Assembly (NCBI GenBank): GCA_946482295.1
Contig: CAMLRB010000032.1
Coordinates: 1-22,414 of the forward strand
Direction of reading: 5' to 3'
DNA from: an uncultured Bacteriovorax sp.
Lineage (GTDB): Bacteria > Bdellovibrionota > Bacteriovoracia > Bacteriovoracales > Bacteriovoracaceae
DNA length: 22,414 bases
The notes below the pieces were generated by a model. It saw only the letters and a list, made by a program, of their open reading frames with translations, ran no database searches and was not told the origin of the DNA. Below, piece after piece: positions 8,122 through 17,762 of this stretch; the stretch's first letter is position 1, and the number at the start of each line of letters is the position of its first letter. The position numbers were made by a program, and so were the translations under genes.

Positions 8122-10176
8122 TTATGACTTAGCTGAATCACCTTTTGCGAAAATTGAGGCCACAAAATTAAGGGCATCAGTCGCACAGATTTCACAGTAG
8201 CCATGGTTCTTAATGAGTCGCGATTTCACGACATCAATCTTTTCTTGCGTTTCTTTATCAACAACTTTCGAAATGATTGTTGTTAACTTAATTGAATCTT
8301 TTTGATCTTCAAAAAGTTTCAATTCAAGAGCGCGGTGAAGTCTTTCATTCATCTTGTAATCAAAAACTTTTCCTTCAATTGCAAGAGCACCGATGTAATT
8401 CATGATTTCTCTTCTGAAGTCGTCTTTACGTGATTCAGGGATATCGATTTTTTCTTCGATACTTCTCATGAAACGCTCATCTGCGTCTTCCAATTTGTTG
8501 GAATATTTATTTCTAATTTTCTCTTTTTGAGTGTACGCCTTGACGTTATCAATATAATTCGCACAAAGAGTCTGAATTGCGCTCTCATCAACTGAAATCG
8601 CTTTCTGCACATCGTTTTTCACGATATCTTCATACTCTTGACGAGCAACTGCTAACATTTCACGGTAGTGATCGAGCTGATCAGCTGAATTGATCAACCC
8701 GTGGTGCTTCAATCCACTTTCAAGTTCATTGAACACCATAAATGGATTTAAACATCCTACGTGCCCGTTTTTAACAAGTGAGTTTGAAAGTTTATCCTGA
8801 ATATAACGAGGAGAAATCCCTTCAAGACCTTCACGTATCGCTTCTTTACGAAGTTCTTTTACGTTGTCTTCGTTGTAACCTGGAAGTGTTTTTCCGTTAT
8901 ACAATTTCAGTTTTTGAAGTTTAGTTAAATCTGATTTTTTTGGTTCTTCTAAGCGAGTAAGAATCGACCAAGTCGCCGCCATCTCAATTGTATGTGGAGC
9001 AATATGCACGTGCGGAATTCTTTCAGCGTTAAAATCTTTTTGATAGATTTTTGTCTCTTGATCAAGACGTGTGATATACGGAACGTCAATCTTCACTGTA
9101 CGATCGCGAAGAGCTTCCATGAACTCATTTGATTGAAGTTTTCTGAATTCTGGTTCGTTAGTGTGACCAAGAATAACTTCATCAATATCCGTTTGTGCGA
9201 ATTTTTTAGGTTTGATTGATTGCTCTTGGGAAGCTCCAAGAAGATCGTACAAGAAGGCCACATCAAGTTTTAACATCTCGATGAATTCAACAATACCGCG
9301 GTTAGCGATGTTGAACTCTCCGTCAAAGTTGAAAGCGCGTGGATCTGAATCCGAACCATACTGAGCAATTTTTCTGTAGTTGATATCACCTGTTAATTCA
9401 GTTGAATCTTGGTTCTTCTCATCTTTTGGTTGAAATGTACCAATACCAATACGATCTTTTTCAGAGAGAAGAAGACGTTTTACGCGAACGTGTGAAAGAA
9501 CTTTTTTCCAATCACCGTTATATTTTTTCAAGTAAGCACCAAGGATGTAGCGGTCAGCTGGACACACTTCACCTTTAATATTGATTTTGCCTTCTTTTTT
9601 CCCTTTGTTTACTTCTTCTAAGAATTGCTTGCGAACTTCAACCGGAAGAAGTTTTAGGGGTTCTTCATGCATAGGGGAAGGGAAGATCTTCTGTCCACCA
9701 AGAATGTCTGATTCAGTTTCATCAAACCATTCAAATGTATAAAGCGCTCCTGCATCTGTACGTGAGTAATGCTCAAGACCTTTTTTAATCATGCGCGAGA
9801 TTGAAGATTTTGCTGAACCTACTGGACCATGAAGGAGAAGAACACGTTTTTCTGTTCCGTATCCTGCGGCCGCTGACTTGAAAAAGTTCACAAGCTTCAT
9901 TAAGTGAACATCAATTCCGAAAACAGCATCTTTACCATTTTGAATTGGATCGTCAAAGAAGTGATAACGTACAACTTCTTTCTTATACTCTGTATATGTT
10001 GTTGATCCATATGAAGTGATCATGTCATGAACACGTTGAAAAGCATTTCTTGTAACTTTTGGATTTTCAGCTACCAAATCGAGGTAATCCTGAAAAGTAC
10101 CAGTCCAATGAAGATGAGAAAAATCGGAAATTTTATAATTCTCATCCATGAATTTATTAATATCTAACTTCGTCAT
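8122..10176 (-). CDS. prkA: PrkA family AAA+ serine protein kinase
   Basis: The 684-residue product is PrkA/YeaG (Escherichia coli YeaG is 644). It contains the AAA+ Walker A motif GPVGSAKS near residues 117-124, the family blocks [20 protein letters not shown] and [20 protein letters not shown], a second ATPase part with [20 protein letters not shown], and a helical C-terminal domain. Family members are reported to phosphorylate proteins on serine and to act in sporulation, starvation and stress. A Lon-like protease activity has been proposed for the Bacillus homologue, so the exact activity is debated. I prefer the ATG at 10176 over the TTG at 10179, because the strong AGGGGG ribosome site then sits 4 bases upstream rather than 1. 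It is the first gene of an operon with yeaH and spoVR, and divergent from a PP2C phosphatase. Confidence 0.95.
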   Translation of the reverse strand: MTKLDINKFMDENYKISDFSHLHWTGTFQDYLDLVAENPKVTRNAFQRVHDMITSYGSTTYTEYKKEVVRYHFFDDPIQNGKDAVFGIDVHLMKLVNFFKSAAAGYGTEKRVLLLHGPVGSAKSSISRMIKKGLEHYSRTDAGALYTFEWFDETESDILGGQKIFPSPMHEEPLKLLPVEVRKQFLEEVNKGKKEGKINIKGEVCPADRYILGAYLKKYNGDWKKVLSHVRVKRLLLSEKDRIGIGTFQPKDEKNQDSTELTGDINYRKIAQYGSDSDPRAFNFDGEFNIANRGIVEFIEMLKLDVAFLYDLLGASQEQSIKPKKFAQTDIDEVILGHTNEPEFRKLQSNEFMEALRDRTVKIDVPYITRLDQETKIYQKDFNAERIPHVHIAPHTIEMAATWSILTRLEEPKKSDLTKLQKLKLYNGKTLPGYNEDNVKELRKEAIREGLEGISPRYIQDKLSNSLVKNGHVGCLNPFMVFNELESGLKHHGLINSADQLDHYREMLAVARQEYEDIVKNDVQKAISVDESAIQTLCANYIDNVKAYTQKEKIRNKYSNKLEDADERFMRSIEEKIDIPESRKDDFRREIMNYIGALAIEGKVFDYKMNERLHRALELKLFEDQKDSIKLTTIISKVVDKETQEKIDVVKSRLIKNHGYCEICATDALNFVASIFAKGDSAKS

Positions 10177-10241
10177 CAATCCCCCTAATAAATGGTCGGT
10201 GTACTTAGTAATTATGGCATAGATTAAAAAAATTTCCTAAG

Positions 10242-10271
10242 CTTATAAGACCGAGCAAAGGTGTCCGACAA
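10242..10271 (-). promoter_or_regulatory. Candidate promoter for the prkA operon
   Basis: On the minus strand TTGTCG (10266-10271) and TATAAG (10242-10247) are 18 bases apart, about 65 bases before the prkA ATG. The boxes are moderately good. A CATAAT nearer the gene lacks a partner -35. A stress sigma factor could use a different site, so confidence is limited. Confidence 0.35.
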
Positions 10272-10281
10272 TATTTTAAAA

Positions 10282-10309
10282 TTGACAAAAATCCATGGTC
10301 ACTTAAAAT
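10282..10309 (+). promoter_or_regulatory. Sigma-70-like promoter for the PP2C phosphatase gene
   Basis: A perfect TTGACA (10282-10287) is followed after 16 bases by TAAAAT (10304-10309, five of six consensus). Transcription should start near 10316, giving a leader of about 28 bases to the ATG at 10344. This is the best-looking promoter in the window. Confidence 0.6.
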
Positions 10310-10343
10310 TAAAAAAGCATCCTTATTTTGACGTGAGACAACC

Positions 10344-11087
10344 ATGGCCCTTATAGCTTCTGGCCTAACTGACATTGGACGAAAACGAAAAACAAACCAG
10401 GATTCACTTTATATTGGTTTGGATCGAAAACTTTTTGTCGTCGCTGACGGTATGGGTGGCCATAATGGCGGAGATATCGCTTCGCAGATGGCAGTGAAAG
10501 TTTTGCCTCAGTATGTGATTGAAAATCTCACCATGGAACCTCCGCTACTTTTAGAAGGTTCAATTAAAGAATCCAATCGTGCCATTAAACGCTACGGAGA
10601 AACACATCCCGAGCTAGTTGGTATGGGAACAACCATTGTAAGTTTTCTTTTCCGCGGACAAAATATTTATGTTGGAAATGTCGGTGACTCGCGCGCCTAT
10701 CTCATCAATGGAAAGAAAATTTATCAACTCACACGCGACCATTCATTGGTACAAGAAAAACTCAACTATGGTGTTTACACTCGAGAACAGGCCGCTTTAG
10801 ATCCGCAGAAAAACGTTTTAGTCCGAACAGTAGGTTTCGAAGACGATGTCGACGTCGACATTTTCACCTACAAAGTTATCCGTAACGACATATTCATTAT
10901 TTGTTCTGATGGTCTACACGGAAAAGTAAGTGACGAAGATATTCTTTACCTCATCAACAAGTTCATCCCCGATCCCGCAAGCGCCACTCAGGCCTCGGCC
11001 GACAATGTCATTCGAGCTCTCATCGATCTGGCCAACGAAAATGGCGGCCAAGACAATATCACGGCCATTTTAGTCATTGCCCAGTAG
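10344..11087 (+). CDS. PP2C-family Ser/Thr protein phosphatase (Stp/PrpC type)
   Basis: The 247 residues cover a complete bacterial PP2C (PPM) domain, the usual length for the cytoplasmic Stp1/PrpC class. Motifs in order are RKTNQDS (N18, D20), VADGMGGH (D35, metal binding), VGNVGDSRAYL (D115), LTRDHS, ICSDGLHGKVSDEDI (D189) and GGQDNITAIL (D237). All metal-binding aspartates are present, so an active Mn/Mg-dependent phosphatase removing phosphate from Ser/Thr is expected. There is no signal peptide or membrane segment. The ATG at 10344 begins directly with the conserved core; the ribosome site is weak (GTGAGA). It is divergent from prkA, which encodes a Ser kinase, so the two could act on the same substrates, but that is inference from position. 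No Hanks-type kinase, the usual partner, is present here. Confidence 0.93.
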   Translation: MALIASGLTDIGRKRKTNQDSLYIGLDRKLFVVADGMGGHNGGDIASQMAVKVLPQYVIENLTMEPPLLLEGSIKESNRAIKRYGETHPELVGMGTTIVSFLFRGQNIYVGNVGDSRAYLINGKKIYQLTRDHSLVQEKLNYGVYTREQAALDPQKNVLVRTVGFEDDVDVDIFTYKVIRNDIFIICSDGLHGKVSDEDILYLINKFIPDPASATQASADNVIRALIDLANENGGQDNITAILVIAQ

Positions 11088-11117
11088 AGAGGGAATCTCC
11101 TTCCCGCGAAAAATAAA

Positions 11118-11146
11118 TTGCTTTCCCTACCCATAAAATTTACAAT
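11118..11146 (+). promoter_or_regulatory. Candidate promoter upstream of the M23 peptidase-secA operon
   Basis: TTGCTT (11118-11123), a 17-base spacer and TACAAT (11141-11146) lie about 50 bases before the TTG start of the peptidase gene. No rho-independent terminator is visible between the phosphatase stop and this site, so read-through from upstream is also possible. Confidence 0.4.
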
Positions 11147-11199
11147 TTGAAGGTCAACAACTGCCGTTTTTTATTTCGAAAAAAATTGGAGATTCGCCT

Positions 11200-12306
11200 T
11201 TGGATCGCTATTACACATTGATGATCATCCCCGAAAAAAATAAAGACGTTCGATCGATTAAGATCCCTCGCCTCTTATTTAAAAGTTTGATGTTCTTATT
11301 CATTACTTTTATCGTTCTTCTTGGAATACTCACTTACGATTATTGGAATGTTCTCTCACAAGTTTACGAGAACAAACATCTCCTCGTGGAAAATCGTCAG
11401 CTCAAAGAGCAAGTTCAGCTCTTTCAAATGAAATTAAATTCAATCACAGAAGATCTAGAGCGCATCAATGTTTTCGAAAGAAAACTTCGTGCGATCACAG
11501 GACTTGAGGCCATAAAAGCCGTCACTGTTGATGCTGGTTCTTATTCATCACCTGCGGCCGGTACACAAAACAATATCATTGAACCAGATCGCGAGTTTAA
11601 TGCTGGATCAATGATTCGCATTTTTAAAAATGATCAAACTCGTACAGCACAAAAACTTGAACTTTTTGAAGAAGATCGCCGTTACAAAGAAACAAAAAAA
11701 CAATACGAAGAAAAAATTGCTAATGCTTACGTTGAAAATGCAGATCCGGCCTATTCAAAAGAATGGACGATGCTCACAAGACAAAGTTTAAGCATGGCCT
11801 CTCTCTTTGCAGAATTCGATTATAAATATGACGTCGTCATTAATTATCTCAAAGAAATCGAAGTTCGCGTTCATCAACTTGATCAACATCTTCTCGATAA
11901 AGAATCTTTTCTCAAATCAACTCCGACCCTCATGCCTTCTGTCGGTCATTTCACTTCAGGCTATGGCCCGAGAATGAGTCCTTACGCTGGACGTATCAAA
12001 ATGCATGAAGGAATCGATATCGGAGCACCAACAGGAACTCCTATCATCGCACCTGCTGATGGTATTGTTACGTTTTCGGGAGCTAAACCTGGCTTCGGAA
12101 ATTTTGTTCAAATTGACCACGGATATGGAGTAGAAACTATCTACGGTCACGCCGCCACTTTATCTGTTAAAAAGGGCCAGCAAGTGGTTAGAGGCGATAA
12201 AATTGCTACCGTCGGAAATACTGGCTATTCGACAGGACCGCATGTCCACTACGAGGTTCGTGTCAACGGCACACCCGTTGACCCACTCTACTACGCACTC
12301 AACTAA
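11200..12306 (+). CDS. Membrane-anchored M23 (LytM-type) peptidoglycan endopeptidase
   Basis: The 368-residue protein starts at TTG 11200, supported by a GGAG ribosome site 8 bases upstream; the next in-frame ATG is seven codons later with no better site. A short basic cytoplasmic tail is followed by one membrane segment near residues 28-47, then a coiled-coil region (about 55-100) and a helical linker to about 240. The C-terminal LytM domain (about 248-364) keeps every active-site residue: zinc ligands H269, D273 (HEGIDIG) and H350, plus H317 and H348 (GHAATLS, HVHYEV). It should therefore be an active zinc endopeptidase cutting peptide crosslinks in the periplasm, in contrast to degenerate EnvC/NlpD activators. 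The gene lies 43 bases before secA on the same strand. The substrate and any regulator are unknown. Confidence 0.9.
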   Translation: MDRYYTLMIIPEKNKDVRSIKIPRLLFKSLMFLFITFIVLLGILTYDYWNVLSQVYENKHLLVENRQLKEQVQLFQMKLNSITEDLERINVFERKLRAITGLEAIKAVTVDAGSYSSPAAGTQNNIIEPDREFNAGSMIRIFKNDQTRTAQKLELFEEDRRYKETKKQYEEKIANAYVENADPAYSKEWTMLTRQSLSMASLFAEFDYKYDVVINYLKEIEVRVHQLDQHLLDKESFLKSTPTLMPSVGHFTSGYGPRMSPYAGRIKMHEGIDIGAPTGTPIIAPADGIVTFSGAKPGFGNFVQIDHGYGVETIYGHAATLSVKKGQQVVRGDKIATVGNTGYSTGPHVHYEVRVNGTPVDPLYYALN

Positions 12307-12349
12307 TACATTTTTTAATTTTTATATTTAGATACTAGGAGACCTTGTC

Positions 12350-14905
12350 ATGTTTAATCCACTACAAATGATCTTTGGAACGAAGTACGATCGCGACCTA
12401 AAAAAACTCAAGCCGATCGTTCAACAAATCAATGCCCTTGAAGCTGGAATGGCCAAGCTGAGCGACGATGAACTTAAAGCACAAACACCAAAACTTCGTG
12501 AACAAATCAAAGCTGGAAAATCACTAGAAGAGCTATTGCCAGAAGCTTTCGCCACAATCAGAGAGGCTTCAAAGCGCGTTTTAGGTATGCGCCACTTCGA
12601 TGTTCAATTAATGGGTGGTATTGCTCTTTATAACGGCTCTATTTCTGAAATGAAAACGGGTGAAGGTAAAACCCTCACAGCAACTCTGCCCCTCTACCTC
12701 GTTGCTCTTGAAGGAAAAGGCGCTCACGTTGTTACAGTCAACGATTATCTCGCAAAACGTGATGCAACTGAAATGGGTGTTCTTTATCAATGGTTAGGAT
12801 TATCAGTAGGTGTGATTCTTTCACAAATGTCTGATGAAGAAAGACAAATCGCTTATCGCTCGGATATCACATACGGTACAAACAACGAATTTGCATTCGA
12901 CTACCTTCGCGACAATATGAAATTTTCGCTGGAAGAATATGTTCAACGTGATCACCACTTCTGTATCGTCGATGAGGTTGACTCGATCCTTATCGATGAA
13001 GCAAGAACTCCTCTCCTTATTTCTGGTCCTTCTGAAGGTGATCCAAGCCTTTATTATGTTGCCAACGACATTATACCTCGTCTGCAAAAAGACACTCACT
13101 TTACCGTTGATGAAAAAGCACGCTCTGCTGTTTTCACTGAAGACGGAGTCATTAAAGTTCAAGAGCTCTTAAAAATTGAAAACTTATATAACGTCGAACA
13201 TTCAAATCTGCTTCACCATTTGAATCAGTCTCTAAAGGCCCACAGCCTATTCAAACTGGATGTTGATTATGTAAACCGCGATGGTCAAATCATCATCGTT
13301 GATGAGTTCACAGGACGTCTTAAAGAAGGTTCACGTTGGTCTGATGGTCTTCACCAATCTGTTGAAGCTAAAGAAGGCGTAAAAATCAAATCTGAAAACC
13401 AAACGCTCGCTTCTATCACTTTCCAGAACTACTTCAAGCTTTATAAAAAGCTCGCTGGTATGACGGGTACTGCTGATACTGAGGCCGAAGAGTTCATGAA
13501 GATTTATAATCTGGATGTTGTCGTTATCCCGACAAATCTTCCAATGAAGAGAATTGATGAGGCAGATATTATTTATAAAAACCGCGCTGCCAAATATAGA
13601 GCAGTTGCTGAACTCATCAAAGAACTTCATAAAAAAGGCCAGCCAGTTCTCGTAGGTACAATCGCCATTGAAACTTCTGAACTACTCTCTAGCGAACTTC
13701 GCAAAGCTGGAATTCCACATGAAGTATTAAATGCTAAACAACACGAACGTGAAGCTGAGATTATCAAACTTGCTGGTCAAAAAGGCGCGGTTACAATCGC
13801 TACAAACATGGCCGGTCGTGGAACTGATATTAAACTCACAGAAGAAACAAAAGCTCTTGGTGGTCTTTACATTTTAGGAACTGAACGCCACGAATCTCGT
13901 CGTATAGACAATCAGCTAAGAGGTCGTTCTGGTCGTCAAGGAGATCCAGGAAATTCAAAATTCTTCCTGTCACTTGAAGACGACCTAATGAGAATTTTTG
14001 GTTCAGATAAAATTTCAGGACTCATGAATACCCTAGGTATGAAAGAAGACGAGCCTATTGAACATAAAATGATTTCAAATGCGATTGCAAAAGCTCAGAA
14101 AAAAGTTGAATCGCACAACTTTGATATTCGTAAACACTTACTAGAATACGATAACGTTATGAATGAACAACGTCGTACGATTTACAAAATCCGTCGTGAC
14201 ATTCTCAACGATCAAGACAATGAAGGATTTGTCTCAGAAATGATTGAGGACGTGGCAATCAATCTTCTGGAAGTTTATCGTCCAGAAAAGAAAACAGAAG
14301 TCTCATCTTGGGACTGGAAAGAAATGGCCGCAGGTTTCAAAGCTTCTTTCAACACTGATCACGAAATTAGCTACAACGATTGCGTAAAAAATGCCGACGG
14401 TGATGTTGAAAGGTATTTCGCTGAAACTGCTAAGAACATCTTGAAAGAGAAACTAGCAAAATACGAACCAGAACAAGTTAAATACGCATTTAGAGAAATT
14501 CTCCTCTCTACATTCGATCAACACTGGAAGGATCACCTCCTTCAAATGGATCACGTTAAAGAAGGGATCAATCTACGTGCCTATGCTCAGAAAGATCCTC
14601 TTACTGAATACAAAAAAGAATCTTTCGCCCTTTTCGAGACAATGAAAGGCCAAGTTAAAAAGTCCATTGTGACGAACCTCTTTACTGTGAGACTTTACAC
14701 AAAAGAAGAAATTGAAGAACTACAACGTCGTCACCAGGAAGAACTAGAGGCCCAACTTGAAGCACACAAAAAGAGTTTAGAAGTTGAAACTAAAAAAGAA
14801 GAAGCTAAACTGATAAGAAGAAGCCACCCTAAAGTGGGGCGCAATGATGATTGTCCTTGTGGCTCTGGCAAGAAGTACAAGCACTGTCACGGAGTTGAAG
14901 CTTAA
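12350..14905 (+). CDS. secA: Preprotein translocase ATPase SecA
   Basis: The 851 residues form a full-length SecA (Escherichia coli 901, Bacillus subtilis 841), the motor that drives unfolded preproteins through SecYEG. The Walker A motif MKTGEGKT is near 101-109, the DEAD-type DEVDS near 208-212 is followed by [13 protein letters not shown], the second motor domain has [13 protein letters not shown] and the arginine-finger region [13 protein letters not shown], and the scaffold helix carries [15 protein letters not shown]. The C-terminal SEC-C zinc motif is intact (C835, C837, C846, H847), which suggests SecB or ribosome/lipid contact through this tail. The ATG at 12350 follows a good AGGAG site at proper spacing. 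Its stop overlaps the next start (TAATG). Many genes in this window encode Sec substrates. Identity is certain. Confidence 0.98.
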   Translation: MFNPLQMIFGTKYDRDLKKLKPIVQQINALEAGMAKLSDDELKAQTPKLREQIKAGKSLEELLPEAFATIREASKRVLGMRHFDVQLMGGIALYNGSISEMKTGEGKTLTATLPLYLVALEGKGAHVVTVNDYLAKRDATEMGVLYQWLGLSVGVILSQMSDEERQIAYRSDITYGTNNEFAFDYLRDNMKFSLEEYVQRDHHFCIVDEVDSILIDEARTPLLISGPSEGDPSLYYVANDIIPRLQKDTHFTVDEKARSAVFTEDGVIKVQELLKIENLYNVEHSNLLHHLNQSLKAHSLFKLDVDYVNRDGQIIIVDEFTGRLKEGSRWSDGLHQSVEAKEGVKIKSENQTLASITFQNYFKLYKKLAGMTGTADTEAEEFMKIYNLDVVVIPTNLPMKRIDEADIIYKNRAAKYRAVAELIKELHKKGQPVLVGTIAIETSELLSSELRKAGIPHEVLNAKQHEREAEIIKLAGQKGAVTIATNMAGRGTDIKLTEETKALGGLYILGTERHESRRIDNQLRGRSGRQGDPGNSKFFLSLEDDLMRIFGSDKISGLMNTLGMKEDEPIEHKMISNAIAKAQKKVESHNFDIRKHLLEYDNVMNEQRRTIYKIRRDILNDQDNEGFVSEMIEDVAINLLEVYRPEKKTEVSSWDWKEMAAGFKASFNTDHEISYNDCVKNADGDVERYFAETAKNILKEKLAKYEPEQVKYAFREILLSTFDQHWKDHLLQMDHVKEGINLRAYAQKDPLTEYKKESFALFETMKGQVKKSIVTNLFTVRLYTKEEIEELQRRHQEELEAQLEAHKKSLEVETKKEEAKLIRRSHPKVGRNDDCPCGSGKKYKHCHGVEA

Positions 14906-16227
14906 TGGTGAAAAAAAGTGGAAAAAAAGATCACGACGACGATGATGATCGCAAAGATCTGACTCGCATCGAAGATCTTTCCGAGTTTCTGCACGAAGAA
15001 GACCCTGAACTAGACAATCAGTTCGGGGGTTTTAACCGTCCAGAACCTTCTTCCACTGGCATCAATCTAGATGCTCTTGACGATGATTTTAACGATTCCA
15101 CACCGGAATTTGGAAGCTCTGATGGGATTGCTGATGGTGATCAGCTCCCACCAGATCTGCCTCCTGATATCCCGGCCGACGAAAGTGAAAACGATTTCCA
15201 ATTTCAAAGTGAAGATTCATTCGCTGAAACGGCTTCGGAAGAAATTGCTGATGAAATTTCTTTCTCACTCGAAGAATCTCTGCCCTCGTTTTCAGAAGAT
15301 GAAACTCCTGCTGAACAAGCAGAGATTTTTGAAGAAACCTCTGAAAGCAATTTCGAGGAAACTTACGAGGAAGATTCAAAGGGGCTTAAAGAACCCGTCG
15401 ATGCCATCTCTGCCCCTCGTTTAACACCTGAACGTTTCGAAGACGTCAAAACCTTCGCCCAGCATTTCACTTATGGACAATCAACAGGTGGAGGCAATCC
15501 CCCATTCAGTATCATCGTCCGCCACATCAAATTTAAAGAAGAAGCTGACGACATACTCGCCCTCTTACGCGAGTTTGGAATTGTGACGACCACCAATGAA
15601 TCTGAAACTCTCAAGGCCCTCGAATTTGGGACTCTACTCATCCCTCAAATCAGTGAATATGTGGCCATTGTATTGGCCCATAAAATGAGACGTTTTGATC
15701 TCGATTTAGAAGTTGGTCTCTCTGATGAAATCCATCCTTCAAAATCCGGTGAAACAAATCCTCGAGGCCTGGTAAAAAAAGAAAGCCTCAAACAAAATAA
15801 ATCGGAATCCATGAAATTGGCGGATCATGATCAATCGATCAAAGACGTGCTCATTTCAACTTCGTCATCTTTAGAAGGATTCAAAGTTGCTCGCCATCTT
15901 GGTGTTCAAACGACTGTTGCTATTATCGAAGAAGATGAGTTAGAAAAGCTCGCGTTTGTTTCTCGTCAGGAACGTGAACACTCTGAACAGTTTGAAGGCG
16001 AAGGCGATCAAGATGCTTTCAAAAAATTCAAACAAAACTATGAGGCCCTATACGAAGATTTAAAAAATCAGCTCGTCCAAAAGGCATACGCCCAAAATGC
16101 AAACGCACTTTTGGGGTTAAATTTTCAACTCAATCCACTTCCTTTTGATCGAAGAGACACTCGAGTGAATGCTTATCAAGTTACATGTAGTGCGACTCTT
16201 GCTCTCGTCACGAGGGAGGACGTCTGA
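14905..16227 (+). CDS. YbjQ-domain protein with long acidic N-terminal region
   Basis: This 440-residue protein has three parts. Residues 1-165 are strongly acidic, low complexity and probably disordered, beginning with a basic MVKKSGKK and a run of aspartates. Residues about 180-275 form a small alpha/beta unit (FSIIVRHIKFKEEADDI, then FGTLLIPQISEYVAIVLAHK) that I do not recognise. Residues about 310-437 resemble the YbjQ/UPF0145 family: VLISTSSSLEGFKVARHLGV, a helix with FKQNYEALYEDLKNQLVQKA, then ANALLGLNFQLN and VTCSATLALV. YbjQ proteins are small, form oligomers and are often labelled heavy-metal binding, but have no settled function. The ATG overlaps the secA TAA by one base (TAATG), which implies translational coupling. 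The 4-base overlap with the next gene suggests the same. There is no signal peptide, so it is cytoplasmic. The YbjQ assignment is by eye from motif order. Confidence 0.8.
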   Translation: MVKKSGKKDHDDDDDRKDLTRIEDLSEFLHEEDPELDNQFGGFNRPEPSSTGINLDALDDDFNDSTPEFGSSDGIADGDQLPPDLPPDIPADESENDFQFQSEDSFAETASEEIADEISFSLEESLPSFSEDETPAEQAEIFEETSESNFEETYEEDSKGLKEPVDAISAPRLTPERFEDVKTFAQHFTYGQSTGGGNPPFSIIVRHIKFKEEADDILALLREFGIVTTTNESETLKALEFGTLLIPQISEYVAIVLAHKMRRFDLDLEVGLSDEIHPSKSGETNPRGLVKKESLKQNKSESMKLADHDQSIKDVLISTSSSLEGFKVARHLGVQTTVAIIEEDELEKLAFVSRQEREHSEQFEGEGDQDAFKKFKQNYEALYEDLKNQLVQKAYAQNANALLGLNFQLNPLPFDRRDTRVNAYQVTCSATLALVTREDV

Positions 16228-17648
16228 AACATTATAAGGCCATCGTTGTAGGAGGAGGAATTGTTGGGGCAGGAATTTTTAGAGATCTTTCTTTAAATGG
16301 CATTCCATCTCTTCTCGTCGACGCTCGCGATTTTTCTTCTCAAACTAGTGAGCGCAGTTCAAAAATGCTCCACGGTGGAATCAGGTATCTTGAAAATTTC
16401 GATTTCGAATTAGTGTTTGAAGCACTTCATGAAAAAAATCTCTGGCTGAAAATCACACCTCACCTTGCGCGAGAAGTTGCTTTTTATCTGCCCGTTTACG
16501 ACAATGCTAAACGCCCATTGTGGATGATCCGCCTGGGTCTATTTCTCTACGACTTCCTTTCAAGATTCAAGAACTCTCCTTTCAGCATCAAGAGTAAAGA
16601 AGAATGTTTGAAGGCCATTCCAATTTTGAATCACAAGGGTTTGACTGGGGCCGGAGTTTATTATGATGGAGTCATGGACGATGCAAAACTCACACTTGAA
16701 GTAATTTATGATGCTCTCAAAGACAACAAATCAGAAGCACGCAATTACACTGAAGTGATTGATGTAAAAAAAATAAAAAAACGTACACAATTGACTCTAA
16801 AAGATACGCTGACAGGGAAAGTGGAAGACATCACTTGCGATCAAGTTGTCTATGCCCTCGGCCCTTTTACTGATCGTTTTATGAAACGTTTTCCTTTCTA
16901 CCATTGGAAAGACGTTCTTCTTCCTTCAAAAGGTTCCCACATTTGGATTTCTGCCCGCGATCTTCCCCTTACACACCCAATCGTCATGACTCCCTCAGAT
17001 GAAAAAGGTGACCGGGTCATATTCGTCATCCCTCATGGTGACAAAATTCTCGTCGGAACAACAGAAGTGCAGTACAACGGCGATTTCTTCGATGTCCACC
17101 CCGATCAAGACGAGATCCAGTATCTCATCAAGAACTTGAATCTCTATTTTCCACATTTGAAATTATCTGAAAAAAATATCATTGGTAGCTTTGCAGGAAT
17201 TCGTCCACTCGTTCGCTCTGATGAGGGATCGGATCTCGGTAAAACTTCTCGCGAACACAAAATTTATCAGCCAGACGCTAATACTTTTGTCATCGCCGGT
17301 GGAAAATACACAACTTTCAGAGTCATGGGACAAAAAATATCTCAACGCATTTGTCATCGTTTTGGAAAAAGTTTCAACCCTGACAAATCCGAATCATCAC
17401 TGCGCCAGCGATCTGTAATCATCCCTTTTGATTGGCATCTTCCTTCAGCTTCAGACCTTGAAAAAGTCTGCCTGACTGAACTTCCTCGTACATTCGAAGA
17501 TCTCGTCGCTCGTCGTTTAGGAATTGCAACACGCGCGATTTGGTCCGTGAAAACCGAAAAAGACTTTAATCAGTATTTCCTTTCACATTTGGAACTCCTT
17601 TCAAAATATATTCACATAACAAAAGAAGATATTCTGCACTTTCCTTAG
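16224..17648 (+). CDS. glpD: FAD-dependent glycerol-3-phosphate dehydrogenase, predicted CTG start
   Basis: The enzyme oxidises sn-glycerol-3-phosphate to dihydroxyacetone phosphate and feeds electrons to quinones at the inner membrane. An ATG at 16365 would lose the dinucleotide-binding fold, but the frame is open upstream and encodes KHYKAIVVGGGIVGAG (GxGxxG at residues 10-15) followed by SERSSKMLHGGIRYLE, both diagnostic of GlpD/GlpA. The frame is closed by a TAG at 16188, and the only plausible start in between is CTG at 16224, which overlaps the previous TGA as CTGA and follows GGGAGG by four bases. This gives 474 residues (Escherichia coli GlpD is 501). Other motifs are FAGIRPLVRSDEG and VIAGGKYTTFRVMGQK, the C-terminal FAD contacts, then a short DAO-C helical region. 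There is no glpF or glpK here. A CTG start is rare, so a sequence error of ATG to CTG should be excluded. Confidence 0.88.
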   Translation: MKHYKAIVVGGGIVGAGIFRDLSLNGIPSLLVDARDFSSQTSERSSKMLHGGIRYLENFDFELVFEALHEKNLWLKITPHLAREVAFYLPVYDNAKRPLWMIRLGLFLYDFLSRFKNSPFSIKSKEECLKAIPILNHKGLTGAGVYYDGVMDDAKLTLEVIYDALKDNKSEARNYTEVIDVKKIKKRTQLTLKDTLTGKVEDITCDQVVYALGPFTDRFMKRFPFYHWKDVLLPSKGSHIWISARDLPLTHPIVMTPSDEKGDRVIFVIPHGDKILVGTTEVQYNGDFFDVHPDQDEIQYLIKNLNLYFPHLKLSEKNIIGSFAGIRPLVRSDEGSDLGKTSREHKIYQPDANTFVIAGGKYTTFRVMGQKISQRICHRFGKSFNPDKSESSLRQRSVIIPFDWHLPSASDLEKVCLTELPRTFEDLVARRLGIATRAIWSVKTEKDFNQYFLSHLELLSKYIHITKEDILHFP

Positions 17649-17762
17649 TCTCTACAATCTCCGCCCCCATTTCAAAAATTGACGATCACCTATAGTTCGA
17701 AGCAAATAATTCAAATGACTTCCTCTCCTCCTCCAACACTTCTTTTTGTAACGTCATCATTC

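Noticed and set aside
10177..10179. TTG at 10179 as prkA start
   Set aside because: It lies one base from the AGGGGG ribosome site, too near; the ATG at 10176 fits better.
11088..11117. GGGAATCTCCTTCCC as a terminator hairpin after the phosphatase gene
   Set aside because: The possible stem is short, with no T tract following it.
15071..15424. Plus-strand open frame of 117 codons inside the acidic YbjQ-domain gene
   Set aside because: It is a frame-shifted shadow of the low-complexity acidic region; the composition is an artefact of GAA/GAT-rich codons.
16365..17648. glpD starting at ATG 16365
   Set aside because: This would remove the FAD-binding GxGxxG and SERSSK motifs that are clearly encoded in frame upstream.
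17679..17710. TTGACG followed by AATAAT as a promoter for the transposase-like gene
   Set aside because: The spacing is about 20 bases, too long for sigma-70, and TTGACG could also be a start codon.
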